Source of the DNA: Pseudomonadota bacterium
GTDB lineage: Bacteria > Pseudomonadota > Alphaproteobacteria > Sphingomonadales > Sphingomonadaceae
Direction: 5' to 3'
Assembly (NCBI GenBank): GCA_023457895.1
Contig: JAEXAY010000003.1
Span: 27,975 to 91,974, forward strand
Length of the DNA: 64,000 nucleotides
Shown here: positions 45,052-54,298 of the stretch, piece by piece
How positions within the stretch are numbered: position 1 is the stretch's first letter
Layout: every line of letters starts with the position of its first letter
Translations under genes and position numbers: made by a program
The notes under the pieces: model-generated
Database searches by the model: none
Told to the model about the DNA's origin: nothing
What the model saw: the letters and a program-made list of their open reading frames with translations, nothing else

Positions 45052-45737
45052 TGGCTCTTTTTCGCTCGCTCCTGTTCACGCTCATTTTCTACCTGGGCTC
45101 CGCGTTGTTCGTCATCGTCGCGATGCTGGTATCGCCCTTCTCGATCGAATGGCTGAAGCGGATCAGTGCGTCCTGGGGCGCGTTCCATCGGCTGTGCTGC
45201 CGCTACCTGCTCGGCCAGAAGGTGCGGGTGATCGGAGCGATGCCGGACGGCCCCTATCTTTACTGCTTCAAGCATGAATCGGCATTCGAGACGATGGAGC
45301 AGCTTACGCTGTTCCATCGCCCCGCGGTGATCGCCAAGAAGGAACTCACCGATATTCCGCTGTGGGGGCGTGTCGCGAGGATGCAGGGGCTGATCCCGGT
45401 CGAGCGCGATGCCGGACCCAAGGCGATGCGCGAGCTGATGACGGCGGCGAAAGCGGCTCTGGCGCAGGGGCGGCCGATCTGCCTGTTTCCCGAAGGCACG
45501 CGGGTCGAGCGCGGTCAGCGCCCGCCGCTCCAGGCGGGCTTTGCCGGACTCTACAAGATCCTTGGCGTGCCGGTCATTCCAGTCGCGATCGACAGCGGCA
45601 AGCTGTCGCCGCGCCGCCGCTTCATCAAGAAGGCCGGGACCATCACCTATCTGGTCGGCGAAACGGTGCCGCCGGGCCTGCCGCGCGAGGAAGCCGAGGC
45701 GCGCGTCCATGCGGCGATCAACGCGCTCAACGACTGA
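45051..45737 (+). CDS. 1-acyl-sn-glycerol-3-phosphate acyltransferase (PlsC-like)
   Basis: A 228-aa lysophospholipid acyltransferase with an N-terminal membrane helix (SLLFTLIFYLGSALFVIVAMLV). Motif I reads KHESAFET, with Glu where the canonical H-x4-D has Asp; motif III is FPEGTR. It would acylate lysophosphatidic acid to phosphatidic acid. ATG 45051 shares a base with the YdcF stop (TGATG). It is followed by a hairpin that contains its own stop codon and that of the convergent metallopeptidase. Confidence 0.85.
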   Translation: MALFRSLLFTLIFYLGSALFVIVAMLVSPFSIEWLKRISASWGAFHRLCCRYLLGQKVRVIGAMPDGPYLYCFKHESAFETMEQLTLFHRPAVIAKKELTDIPLWGRVARMQGLIPVERDAGPKAMRELMTAAKAALAQGRPICLFPEGTRVERGQRPPLQAGFAGLYKILGVPVIPVAIDSGKLSPRRRFIKKAGTITYLVGETVPPGLPREEAEARVHAAINALND

Positions 45738-45753
45738 CGCCGGGCTTCAGTCG
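45731..45753. terminator. Bidirectional hairpin spanning two convergent stop codons
   Basis: CGACTGA and TCAGTCG (7-bp perfect arms, 9-nt loop) contain the stop codon of the PlsC-like gene on the plus strand and the stop codon region of the metallopeptidase on the minus strand. Without a T-run it may limit read-through or protect both mRNA ends. Confidence 0.4.
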
Positions 45754-46154
45754 CGCACGCTGGCTTCAAGCGCGTAGATTTCCTCGTCGCTGTAACCGAA
45801 ATGATGCGCCACCTCATGCACCACGACATGGGCGATGAGTTCGGCAAGCGGGATGCGACGCTGGGTCGCCTCGGCGAGAATCGGCTGGCGGTAGAGATGG
45901 ATGGTGGCCGGCATGGTGCCCGATTCCCACACCGATTCTTCGGTCATCGGCCGGCCGGTATAGAGGCCGGACAGACCCCAGGGACTATCAAGGCCAAGGC
46001 CATCGAGCGTTTCGGCGTCGGCAAATTCCTCGATGCGCAGCACGACGTCGCCCAGATGGCGGCGGAACGGTTCGGGCAGCGCCGCGATCGCCGCTTCGGC
46101 CATCTGTTCAAACTGCCCGGCATCGGTGCGGTGCGGGGTAAAAGCATCGTTCAT
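45747..46154 (-). CDS. Metallopeptidase family protein (zincin, HExxHxxGxxD)
   Basis: A 135-aa minimal metallopeptidase. The zinc motif HEVAHHFGYSDEEI matches H-E-x2-H-x2-G-x2-D, with the Asp as a third ligand. The N-terminal half FEQMAEAAIAALPEPFRRHLGDVVLRIEEFAD is typical of this DUF1025-like family. It may process peptides or be catalytically latent. Position gives no link to a pathway. Confidence 0.88.
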   Translation of the reverse strand: MNDAFTPHRTDAGQFEQMAEAAIAALPEPFRRHLGDVVLRIEEFADAETLDGLGLDSPWGLSGLYTGRPMTEESVWESGTMPATIHLYRQPILAEATQRRIPLAELIAHVVVHEVAHHFGYSDEEIYALEASVRD

Positions 46155-46195
46155 GATGGGAATATAGGGGCGCGGACCGCACGATAAAGAGGCCG

Positions 46196-48467
46196 TCAGG
46201 CGACCGAGCGCGCGCCCTGCAGTTCGGCCAGGGTTTCAGGCGCCCGCGCTCCGCTGAAATAATAGCCCTGCACCTCGATGCAGCCTTCCTGTTCGAGCCG
46301 GGAGAGCTGTTCGGGATTTTCCACCCCCTCGGCTGTGGTGTCCATGCCGAGCGAGGAAGCGAGCGCGGTCACGGCGCGCACGATGGCGCGGCAATCCTCG
46401 TTATTGTCGATGTCCTTGACGAAACAGCGGTCGATCTTGATCTTGTCGAACGGGAAACTGCGCAGATAGTTGAGCGACGAATAGCCCGTGCCAAAATCGT
46501 CGAGCGCGATCCGGACGCCCATTGCGCGGAGGCGATGCAGCGTTGAGAGCACCACCTCATTTTCCTGCATCAGCACGTTTTCGGTGATTTCCAGTTCGAG
46601 CCGGTTGGGTGCGATGCTGCTGCTCGCCAGCGCCTGCATCACCGTGGTGACGAGCGCCGAGGTGCGCAGCTGGGTCGGGGAAAGGTTGACCGCGACCCGC
46701 AGATGCGCGGGCCAGCTGGAGAGTTCGGCGAGCGCCTGGCGGATCACCCATTCGCCGAGCTGAACAATATAGCCATTATCCTCGGCGATCGGGATGAACT
46801 GGTCGGGCATGACGAGGCCGCGGACCGGATGCTGCCAGCGGATAAGCGCCTCATAGCCGCTGATCTCGCCGCTGCGGATGTTGACGAGCGGCTGGTAGCC
46901 GCTGCATCTCGCCATTGCCGAGCGCGACCATCAGGTCCATTTCGAGCGCGCGCCGTTCCTCGATCGCATCGCGCATGGTCGGTTCGAAACAGCTGAAACG
47001 CCCGCGCCCCTCGGCCTTGGCGCGATAAAGCGCAAGGTCGGCATTTTTGAGCAATTCGTTGGCGGTCGCGCCGTCGCCGGGCGCAAAGGCGATCCCGATG
47101 CTGGTGCCGGTGACGATGCGGTGGCCGTCGATCATCGCCGGCTCGCGCAGCCGCCGGACGATGCCACGGGCGGCGGCAATGATCTTGTCGCGCGGCGTTC
47201 CACGCGCAAACAGCACGGCAAACTCGTCACCGCCAAGCCGCGCCACCATGTCGCCGGCATGGAGATTCTGCTCGATCAGGCGCGAAACATGCTTGAGCAC
47301 CTGGTCGCCCACGGCATGCCCCAGCGTGTCGTTGATCAGCTTGAAATGATCGAGGTCGATATAGAGGAAGCCGATGATCTCGTCTGCCTGGCGCTGCGAC
47401 AACACCCAGTCGATTGTCTCGTTGAGCATGAAGCGGTTGGGCAGGTCGGTCAGCGCATCATGATGGGCCATGTGGGTGACGCGCGCCTCGGCCTGCTTGG
47501 CCTCGGTGATGTCGGTGGCGACACCGCGCATTTCGGTCAGTGCGCCGCGATGATCAAATTCGGGGCGGCCGGTGACACGCCAACAGCGGATGCCGTGCCG
47601 GGTCGAACGCGTGAGCACAAGGTCGCGGAACGGTTCACCACTGACAAGCGCGCGCGCCAATATGTCGGTTTCCGGCCGGTCGTCGAACAGCGCGGCGAAG
47701 CGCTGCCCCTCCATCTGGGTGGTCCCGGCCGCTTCAAGAAAGCGCGGCGATGGCGCGACGATACGGCCAGCGCCGTCGGTCTGCCACAGCCAGTCACTGC
47801 CCTGCTCCTCATAATCATTGAGCAGCATGCGCACCGTTTCCGAACTGTCCTCCAGTTCGAGCTGGCTGATGACCCGCCCGCTATGGCTGCGGAAATTAAG
47901 CATGATCCCCTGATTCAGCACCACCAGATAGGCAAGGATCATCCCCTGCGCCGCCCAGCCGTTCCAGTCTTCAAACCGCGTCAGGAATATGAATGCGCTG
48001 ATCGCGATCGGGACGATAAACCCCCGCGCCGCCATTGGGACGGTGACGCAGGTGATGGTGGCGGCTGCCATCATGCCGGCGGCAAGCAGGCTCAGCATCA
48101 TCAGCTGCAACTGGTTGGCACTCAGCATCAGGTTGAAAATGGCGATGGCCCAGCAGCTGCCGATACCGAACGCCATGATCGCGGCGTGGCGCAGGATCTT
48201 GCGCGCCTGATCCGGCCGGACGTGACGGTTGCGGTGATGAAAGCTGAGAATGGCTGCAACGCCAAGCAAGATTGGTGCAGCGCAAAGTGCGAGCCGCAAC
48301 GGCGGCTGGTGGCCGATGAACGGCAGCAAAAGCATGACCAGGTTGAAAATATTGCCCACCGCGGCGGTCGGCATGATCTCCAGATGCGCTTTCAGCAGCG
48401 CATGGTCCAGCGTCTGCCGGTCGCTTTCGCTGAGGCCCTTTATGGTCTGATCTGCTGTAGCCACCAT
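46196..48467 (-). pseudogene. Sensor GGDEF-EAL protein, frameshifted
   Basis: A membrane-anchored cyclic-di-GMP enzyme split by a frameshift. The first frame (48467 down to 46851) has about six helices, a PAS domain (about 235-335), and GGDEF with an intact ARLGGDEFAVL. The second frame (46915 down to 46196) continues YQPLVNIRSGEISGYEALIRW through an EAL domain with ELEITENVL, LDDFGTGYSSL and TAEGVEN. The frames meet at about 46901, after GEMQ. Family spacing (four residues between GE and YQP) fits a net loss of two bases. Either a real inactivating mutation separates the two domains or it is a sequencing error. The GGDEF half could still act alone. Confidence 0.85.
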
Positions 48468-48614
48468 GAAGTTGGTCGATTCTGGTCCTGAGCTGCCCGC
48501 ATGATTCCAGTATCAGCCGTAACTGCCATAAACTTAATAAGATGTAAGCAATCAAAAGAAAGGGAGAGCCGAAGCTCCCCCATTCTGGACGTAATTTCTT
48601 GTAAAATCCAGGGC

Positions 48615-50225
48615 TCAGGCGTCCTTGCCGCCCGGTGTCGGTGCGCCCGGCATCGGCGGAACCGGTTGCGGGGGCGTGTCGGCATCGTCCTCATGGACAT
48701 CGATGATGCCGCGGCCGACATGGCTGTGGCGATAGCCATAGACGAAATAGAGAAGCAGGCCGACGCCGCCCCAGATGGGCAACACCATCTTCGCGTCGAA
48801 CGGCAGGTTCCAGTAGAGGAACACACAGCCGAACGCTGCAACCGGCGCGACCACCCACACCAGCGGCGTGCGGAACGGACGATGGCGGCCGGGCTCCTTG
48901 ATGCGCAGCATCAGCACCGCGATCGACACCATGAAGAAGGCAAACAGCGTACCGGAATTGGAAATATCGGCGAGCTGGCCGACCGGCAGAAGCGCGGCCG
49001 CGATCGCGACGAAGATGCCGGTGATCGCGGTCACGATATGCGGGGTTTTCCACTTGGGGTGAACGCTCGCAAGTTTCTCAGGGAGAAGGCCGTCACGCGC
49101 CATCACGAAGAAGATACGGGTCTGGCCGAACAGCATCATGAGAATAACCGACGGCAGGGCGATATTGGCGGCAAAGCCGATCGCGTCGCCCATCGCGGTA
49201 TAGTTGATGGCGCGCAGCACATGCGCCAGTGCTTCGTCCGAGCAGACCAGCGGATGCTGGCCCTGAGCCGCGAGCGCGGCGCACTGCTGGTTGAACTCGA
49301 CCGATCCCGGCGCAATGCCAAGCCCGGTGGGCTGGGCCCCGATCGCGCCGACCGCACCCGCCGCAACCAGCAGGTAGAAAATGGTACAGATCGCAAGGCT
49401 GCCGATCAGGCCGATCGGTACATTGCGCTGCGGGTTCTTGGTTTCCTCGGCCGCGGTCGAAACCGCGTCGAAGCCGACATAGGCAAAAAAGATCGAAGCC
49501 GCGGCGCCGACGACGCCCATACCGGTCGTGCCGGCCGGGCCGAACCAGCCATTAGGGGTAAACGGCGCGAAATGTTCGCGGTCCATGGCGGGCAGGGTGA
49601 GTGCGATGAACATGGTCAGTGCGGCAACCTTGATCGCGACGAGCACGGCGTTGACACGCGCGCTTTCGGTCGTTCCGATCATCAGCAGGCCGGTGACGAG
49701 CAGCGCGACGACGATCGCCGGGACGTTGATGATGCCATGGGTGAAATCCGCCTGCGGAATCCAGCCGTTCATCGACCAGGCCGGCCCTGCGGACAAGGCG
49801 GTTGGCAACTCTATCCCGGTCCAGCTCTTGAGCAGCCCCATGAAATAGCCGGACCAGCCGACCGAGACCGCCGAGGCCGCCACCGCATATTCGAGGATCA
49901 GCGCCCAGCCGACCATCCACGCCAGCATTTCGCCCATCACCGCATAGCTATAGGTATAGGCGGAGCCTGAAACCGGCACCATCGATGCCAGCTCGGAATA
50001 GCATAAAGCGGCCACCGCGCAGACAAAGCCCGCGATGACGAAGCTCCACATCATGCCCGGCCCGGCCTTCTGCGCCGCCGCGGCGGTGAGCACGAAAATC
50101 CCCGTGCCGATGATGGCGCCAACCCCGAGCAGGGTCAGCTGGACGGCCCCGAGCGAGCGATGCAGCGATTTTTTCTCGGCGGTAGCGAGGATAGCGTCCA
50201 GAGGTTTGACGCGGTCGAATAACAT
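48615..50225 (-). CDS. Amino acid permease of the APC superfamily
   Basis: A 536-aa cationic-amino-acid-transporter-type permease. It begins MLFDRVKPLDAILATAEKKSLHR and continues LGVGAIIGTGIFVLTAAAAQKAGPG and ELASMVPVSGSAYTYSYAVMGE, the family signature, with roughly 12 helices. FAYVGFDAVSTAAEETKNPQRNVP is also characteristic. ATG 50225 is selected because AGGGGA lies 7 bases upstream; an ATG two codons earlier abuts it. It is monocistronic. Confidence 0.93.
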   Translation of the reverse strand: MLFDRVKPLDAILATAEKKSLHRSLGAVQLTLLGVGAIIGTGIFVLTAAAAQKAGPGMMWSFVIAGFVCAVAALCYSELASMVPVSGSAYTYSYAVMGEMLAWMVGWALILEYAVAASAVSVGWSGYFMGLLKSWTGIELPTALSAGPAWSMNGWIPQADFTHGIINVPAIVVALLVTGLLMIGTTESARVNAVLVAIKVAALTMFIALTLPAMDREHFAPFTPNGWFGPAGTTGMGVVGAAASIFFAYVGFDAVSTAAEETKNPQRNVPIGLIGSLAICTIFYLLVAAGAVGAIGAQPTGLGIAPGSVEFNQQCAALAAQGQHPLVCSDEALAHVLRAINYTAMGDAIGFAANIALPSVILMMLFGQTRIFFVMARDGLLPEKLASVHPKWKTPHIVTAITGIFVAIAAALLPVGQLADISNSGTLFAFFMVSIAVLMLRIKEPGRHRPFRTPLVWVVAPVAAFGCVFLYWNLPFDAKMVLPIWGGVGLLLYFVYGYRHSHVGRGIIDVHEDDADTPPQPVPPMPGAPTPGGKDA

Positions 50226-50383
50226 AAGCATTCCCCTAATGAAGCGCCCTCGTTGACGAGGGTCGCCGGACTGCCCTGGCAATCCTGTGATGGCGGGGAA
50301 CCTAAACGCTTTGACGCGTCACGCAACAATATTATGCGGGCGCAGCGCGCATTTTCTTGGATTTTGGCAAGGTTTCGACGCGC

Positions 50384-50761
50384 TCAGCGCGCCAGCATTG
50401 GCCCCAGCGGCTTTCCGGCGAGGATATGGACATGGAGGTGCGGTACCTCCTGGTGGCTGTGCGGCCCGGTATTGGCGAGCAGACGATAGCCCGGCTCGAC
50501 GAGCCCGGCTTCGCGCGCCACATGCCCGACCGCGCGGATGAATCCGGCGATTTCCGCCTCGCTCGCGCGCGCCGAAAAATCATCCCAGCTGACATAGTTC
50601 CCCTTGGGAATCACCAGGATATGGGACGGTGCCTGCGGATTGATGTCGGGGAAAGCATAGGCCCATTCATCCTCATAGACCGGGCTTGACGGGATTTCCT
50701 TGCGCAGGATCCTGGCAAAGATATTCTGGTCGTCATAGGGCAGCGTCGCATCAACGGGCAT
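50384..50761 (-). CDS. HIT-family hydrolase (histidine triad protein)
   Basis: A 125-aa HIT protein, a nucleotide hydrolase/phosphoramidase in the HINT branch. YDDQNIFARILRKEIPSSPVYEDEWAYAFPDINPQAPSHILVIPK and the active-site HLHVHI (H-x-H-x-H) are present. The start MPVDATLPYD lies 22 bp from the end of hisE on the same strand, an arrangement found in many alphaproteobacteria. The overlap with hisE control is inferred only. Confidence 0.9.
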   Translation of the reverse strand: MPVDATLPYDDQNIFARILRKEIPSSPVYEDEWAYAFPDINPQAPSHILVIPKGNYVSWDDFSARASEAEIAGFIRAVGHVAREAGLVEPGYRLLANTGPHSHQEVPHLHVHILAGKPLGPMLAR

Positions 50762-50783
50762 GGGTTCATCCTTGGATCGTGGT

Positions 50784-51101
50784 TCAGGTCCGGCGGGCGG
50801 CCTTTTCGGCGTGGCCGGAAGTGCCTTCGCGGCGTTCGAGCTCGTCGAGCACATCGGAAAAGCCCGTCCCGGCATCGGCGAGCAGGCAGGCGAGGTGAAA
50901 CAGGAGGTCGGCGCTTTCGGACACCAGCGCCGCCCTGTCGCCGCTCACCGCCGCAATCACCGTCTCGGTCGCTTCCTCGCCGACCTTCTGCGCCATCTTG
51001 GCGCGGCCCTTTTGCGCTAGGCTCGCGACATAGCTTGCGGCCGGATCGGCGCTGCGGCGGGCGGCAATGGTGGCTTCGAGGCGGGCGAGACGGTCATTCA
51101 T
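50784..51101 (-). CDS. hisE: Phosphoribosyl-ATP pyrophosphatase
   Basis: A 105-aa HisE, which removes pyrophosphate from phosphoribosyl-ATP in the second step of histidine synthesis. The MazG-like fold motif KVGEEATETVIAA with E-E-x2-E and LVSESADLLFHLACLLAD are clear. ATG 51101 has GAGGG just upstream. HisF and the rest of the his genes are not adjacent; only hisZ appears, 5 kb away. It is followed by the HIT gene. Confidence 0.94.
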   Translation of the reverse strand: MNDRLARLEATIAARRSADPAASYVASLAQKGRAKMAQKVGEEATETVIAAVSGDRAALVSESADLLFHLACLLADAGTGFSDVLDELERREGTSGHAEKAARRT

Positions 51102-51180
51102 GGCCCTCAGCATGGCGAGCGGGCGGGGTTGCCGTCAAGCAGAAAGGAGCGGGCCTCGCCCCGCCGTTGCTCCCGCCATG

Positions 51181-52068
51181 CTAGTCCGGCGCTCCGGAAA
51201 CATGCGGCGCCTCGCCATTGGGGTAATAGGCCTGGATGATCTCCCACGCCTCTTCGGCGGTTTCGACAAAGCGGAACAGCTTCAGATCCTCGATCCCGAT
51301 CACGCCTTCCTCGGCAAGCGCGTGGAAATTGACCACGCGTTCCCAGAATTCGCGGCCGAAGAACAGGATCGGCATCGGCTTGATCTTGCCCGTCTGGATC
51401 AGCGTCAGCAGCTCGAAAGATTCATCGAATGTGCCGAACCCGCCCGGAAACACCACGACCGCGCGGGCGCGCAGCAGGAAATGCATCTTGCGTAGCGCGA
51501 AATAGTGGAACTGGAAGGAAAGCGAGGGCGTCACATACTGGTTGGGCGCCTGTTCATGCGGCAGCACGATGTTGAGCCCGATCGATTCCCGGCCGACATC
51601 GTGCGCGCCGCGATTGGCCGCTTCCATGATCGAGGGACCGCCGCCGGAGCAGACGACGAAATGCCGCTGTCCGTCGGCATCGCAGCCGCACAGGCTGGCA
51701 AGCTGCGCGAGCCGACGCGATTCGTCATAATATTTCGACTTGGCGACCAGCCGTTCGGCGACGGTCTTTTCCCAGTCGGTCCTGGCTTCGGCCAGCCGCT
51801 CGGCGGCATGGGCGGGTTCGGGAATCCGGGCCGAGCCATAGATCACCAGCGTCGAGGCGATCTTCGCTTCATCGAGCAGCAGTTCAGGCTTCAGCAGTTC
51901 GAGCTGGAAACGGACCGGGCGCAAATCCTCGCGCAGGAGGAAATCGGTATCCTGGAATGCGAGCCGGTAGGCGGCGCTTTCGGTCTGGGGGGTGGAAACA
52001 TTCTGCTTGGCGAAGGTCGCATCTTCGCGGGCGCGCGGAAAGCGCGACTTGTGCTTGTCATGTGTCAT
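51181..52068 (-). CDS. LOG family protein (lysine-decarboxylase-like fold)
   Basis: A 295-aa protein with the LOG signature PGGFGTFDE and a nucleotide-binding CSGGGPSIMEAANRGA. LOG enzymes release cytokinin bases from their nucleotides, or act as nucleotide N-ribosidases in bacteria. The N-terminal extension of about 70 residues is longer than in plant LOG. A role in nucleotide turnover is probable but not certain. ATG 52068 is chosen over an upstream ATG because the family start follows. Confidence 0.88.
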   Translation of the reverse strand: MTHDKHKSRFPRAREDATFAKQNVSTPQTESAAYRLAFQDTDFLLREDLRPVRFQLELLKPELLLDEAKIASTLVIYGSARIPEPAHAAERLAEARTDWEKTVAERLVAKSKYYDESRRLAQLASLCGCDADGQRHFVVCSGGGPSIMEAANRGAHDVGRESIGLNIVLPHEQAPNQYVTPSLSFQFHYFALRKMHFLLRARAVVVFPGGFGTFDESFELLTLIQTGKIKPMPILFFGREFWERVVNFHALAEEGVIGIEDLKLFRFVETAEEAWEIIQAYYPNGEAPHVSGAPD

Positions 52069-52141
52069 TGGCGGGGGCCTAGCCGCTTTTTGTGACAAAG
52101 GAAAGTTGGACCTCCTCCGCCGCCTCGGCGTCCGCGAGGAC

Positions 52142-52861
52142 CTATTTGCAGAATCCCTTGCCGCTCATGTCGAGGTGGAGATGGTCAGCGTGGGCCGCAT
52201 TATATTCGGGCGTCAGCACCGTGCCGAAGCGCTTGCACGCCGAACCGGTGATGAGCTTGAAGAAGCGCTGTGCCTCTCGGTCGCCATCCCAGTCGCCGCG
52301 CACGCTCACCCGGCGCCCATCGGCCAGGACGAAGGCGGAGACATCGACGGCATTGGCAAAGGCGTGCTGCGAAAGCCGTCCCGACCGGCCGCCATAAATG
52401 TTGCGGCAGCTATAGGTGCCCATCGTCTCGATCTTCGCGAGCTTCTGCCCGAACGCGATCTCGGCCGCAGGCTGCACCGCGTAGCGGGTCCAGCCGGCAA
52501 AGGTCTTGGCGAGCGGGCAGGTCATCGCGGCAAGATTGGTCGTCGGTGTGCCGAAATCAAGCACCTTGATGCTGTTGATCGCGCTGCAGCCGCCCGCTTC
52601 ATAGCGATCAGGGAGCGGTGTGAAACGGACACCTGCGGCGGCAAGGTCGGTGACGCATTGGCGCGCGTCGCCCGAAAAAGGCGCATTGCCGATCGCCGCG
52701 CCGCTGTGCGGACGGGCTGCGGTGCGCTTGGGCGCGGGTGCCCCTTCCGCGCGCGACTGGGCGCGTCCGGCCTGTTCGTCATCGGGGATGAACGATCCGC
52801 CGGCGCAGCCTGCCAGGGCGAGAGGAACGATGGCGGCACTGATCCTGAATAACCGGGTCAT
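52142..52861 (-). CDS. Extensin-like family lipoprotein
   Basis: A 239-aa lipoprotein with signal MTRLFRISAAIVPLALAGC; the lipobox L-A-G-C (Cys19) directs lipidation. After a low-complexity linker, the extensin-like C-terminal domain starts about residue 55: QCVTDLAAAGVRFTPLPDR, GCSAINSIKVLDFG, LSQHAFANAVDVSAFVLADGR and HADHLHLDMSGKGFC. The His/Asp pattern resembles D-Ala-D-Ala carboxypeptidase-like (VanY) zinc sites, so a cell-wall role is likely. Confidence 0.88.
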   Translation of the reverse strand: MTRLFRISAAIVPLALAGCAGGSFIPDDEQAGRAQSRAEGAPAPKRTAARPHSGAAIGNAPFSGDARQCVTDLAAAGVRFTPLPDRYEAGGCSAINSIKVLDFGTPTTNLAAMTCPLAKTFAGWTRYAVQPAAEIAFGQKLAKIETMGTYSCRNIYGGRSGRLSQHAFANAVDVSAFVLADGRRVSVRGDWDGDREAQRFFKLITGSACKRFGTVLTPEYNAAHADHLHLDMSGKGFCK

Positions 52862-52979
52862 GGCTTCAACCTTGCCGTTAACATTCCGGTAACTGTGCGG
52901 CCAACATGGTTAACAAAGCGTTACCATTGGCGGAAAAAGGCGACGAGCCGAAGCCGTTACCTCTGAAACCATCTTTCGT

Positions 52980-53062
52980 TTGACATATTGCGGCGCAACA
53001 TTACTTCGGCCAGCGGGCCACGCGGTCCCAACGCCGCGCGAGCTCTCTGCAAGGAGACGCAA
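52980..53062 (+). ncRNA. Candidate serC leader RNA and promoter
   Basis: A -35-like TTGACA at 52980-52985 is followed by a likely start near 53008. From about 53008 to the RBS the leader holds a hairpin, GGGCC-acgc-GG(T)CCC with one bulged base (53014-53028), then a GC-rich segment and the AAGGAGA box. Alphaproteobacteria are known to carry the serC RNA motif in this position, ahead of serC-serA. I cannot align it to the family model here, so this is a position- and structure-based call. Confidence 0.45.
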
Positions 53063-53065
53063 TAC

Positions 53066-54196
53066 ATGACTGACGCCGTGAAACCGCAGGCAAAGCCTGC
53101 GCGCCCCTTTTTCTCCTCGGGTCCCTGCGCCAAGCCGCCGGGCTGGGAAGCTTCCAGACTCGCTACCGAATCGCTGGGCCGCTCGCACCGCGCCAAGATC
53201 GGCAAAGCGCGCCTTGAACGCGCGATCAATCTCACCCGCGAAGTGCTTCAGGTGCCCGATACGCATCGCATCGGCATCGTGCCGGGATCGGATACCGGCG
53301 CGGTCGAAATGGCGCTGTGGTCGATGCTCGGCGCGCGGGGCGTGACCACGCTCGCATGGGAAAGCTTTGGTGAAGGCTGGGTCACCGACGTGGTCAAGCA
53401 GCTGAAACTCGACGCCACGGTGATGAAGGCCGATTATGGCGCGATCCCCGATTTGTCCGCAGTCAACTGGGACGATGATGTCGTCTTCACCTGGAACGGC
53501 ACCACTTCGGGCGTGCGCGTCCCCGATGGCAGCTGGATCGCGGACGATCGCGCTGGCCTTTCCATCTGCGACGCGACAAGTGCGGTGTTCGCCTATGACA
53601 TGCCGTGGGACAAGCTCGATGTCGTGACCTTCTCGTGGCAGAAGGTGCTGGGCGGCGAGGGCGCGCATGGCGTCCTCATCCTCGGACCCCGCGCGGTTGA
53701 ACGGCTCGAAAGCTACACCCCCGCCTGGCCGCTCCCCAAGATTTTCCGCATGACCAAGGGCGGCAAGCTGATCGAGGGCATCTTCAAGGGCGAGACGATC
53801 AACACCCCGTCGATGCTCGCGGTCGAGGACGTCATCTTCGCGCTCGAATGGGCGAAGGATTTGGGCGGCCTCAAGGGACTGATGGCGCGATCGGACGCCA
53901 ATGCCGCCGCGCTCGACGCAATTGTTGCAGGCCGCAACTGGCTTGGCCATCTGGCCCAGGACCCTGCGACGCGCTCGAAGACGAGCGTGTGCCTCACGGT
54001 CGATGGCGCTGATGCCGATTTCATCAAGGCGTTCGCCGGGCTCCTCGACAAGGAAGGCGCGGCCTATGACATCGCTGGCTACCGCGACGCGCCGCCGGGC
54101 CTCAGGATCTGGTGCGGCGCGACCGTCGACACCGCCGATATCGAAGCGCTCGGTCCCTGGCTCGACTGGGCCTGGGGCGAGATGCAGGCGCAATAG
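53066..54196 (+). CDS. serC: Phosphoserine transaminase
   Basis: A 376-aa PLP-dependent aminotransferase that converts 3-phosphohydroxypyruvate to phosphoserine, the second step of serine synthesis. The start MTDAVKPQAKPARPFFSSGPCAKPPGW is typical of the alphaproteobacterial form. The PLP lysine is Lys193 within FSWQKVLGGEG. CDATSAVFAYD and TSVCLTVDG are also present. AAGGAGAC lies 8-15 bases upstream. It is followed after 102 bp by serA. Confidence 0.95.
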   Translation: MTDAVKPQAKPARPFFSSGPCAKPPGWEASRLATESLGRSHRAKIGKARLERAINLTREVLQVPDTHRIGIVPGSDTGAVEMALWSMLGARGVTTLAWESFGEGWVTDVVKQLKLDATVMKADYGAIPDLSAVNWDDDVVFTWNGTTSGVRVPDGSWIADDRAGLSICDATSAVFAYDMPWDKLDVVTFSWQKVLGGEGAHGVLILGPRAVERLESYTPAWPLPKIFRMTKGGKLIEGIFKGETINTPSMLAVEDVIFALEWAKDLGGLKGLMARSDANAAALDAIVAGRNWLGHLAQDPATRSKTSVCLTVDGADADFIKAFAGLLDKEGAAYDIAGYRDAPPGLRIWCGATVDTADIEALGPWLDWAWGEMQAQ

Positions 54197-54201
54197 TTTA
54201 T

Positions 54202-54273
54202 CCGTAGCCCTGAGCTTGTCGAAGGGCGTCGCCTTGTCCTGCACCATGTCCTTCGACAGGCTCAGGACTAACG
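54202..54273. repeat. Palindromic intergenic repeat, family B copy 1
   Basis: Between serC and serA, CCTGAGCTTGTCGAAGG (54209-54225) is matched, inverted, by CCTTCGACAGGCTCAGG (54250-54266). Flanking bases (CCGTAG / ACTAACGG) extend the symmetry. A second member is at 57080-57167. The motif CTGAGCCTGTCGAAGG is a widespread extragenic palindrome of sphingomonads. It could reduce serA expression relative to serC or stabilise the serC message. Confidence 0.8.
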
Positions 54274-54298
54274 GTTTTCTTATTCAGGATTCACACCC

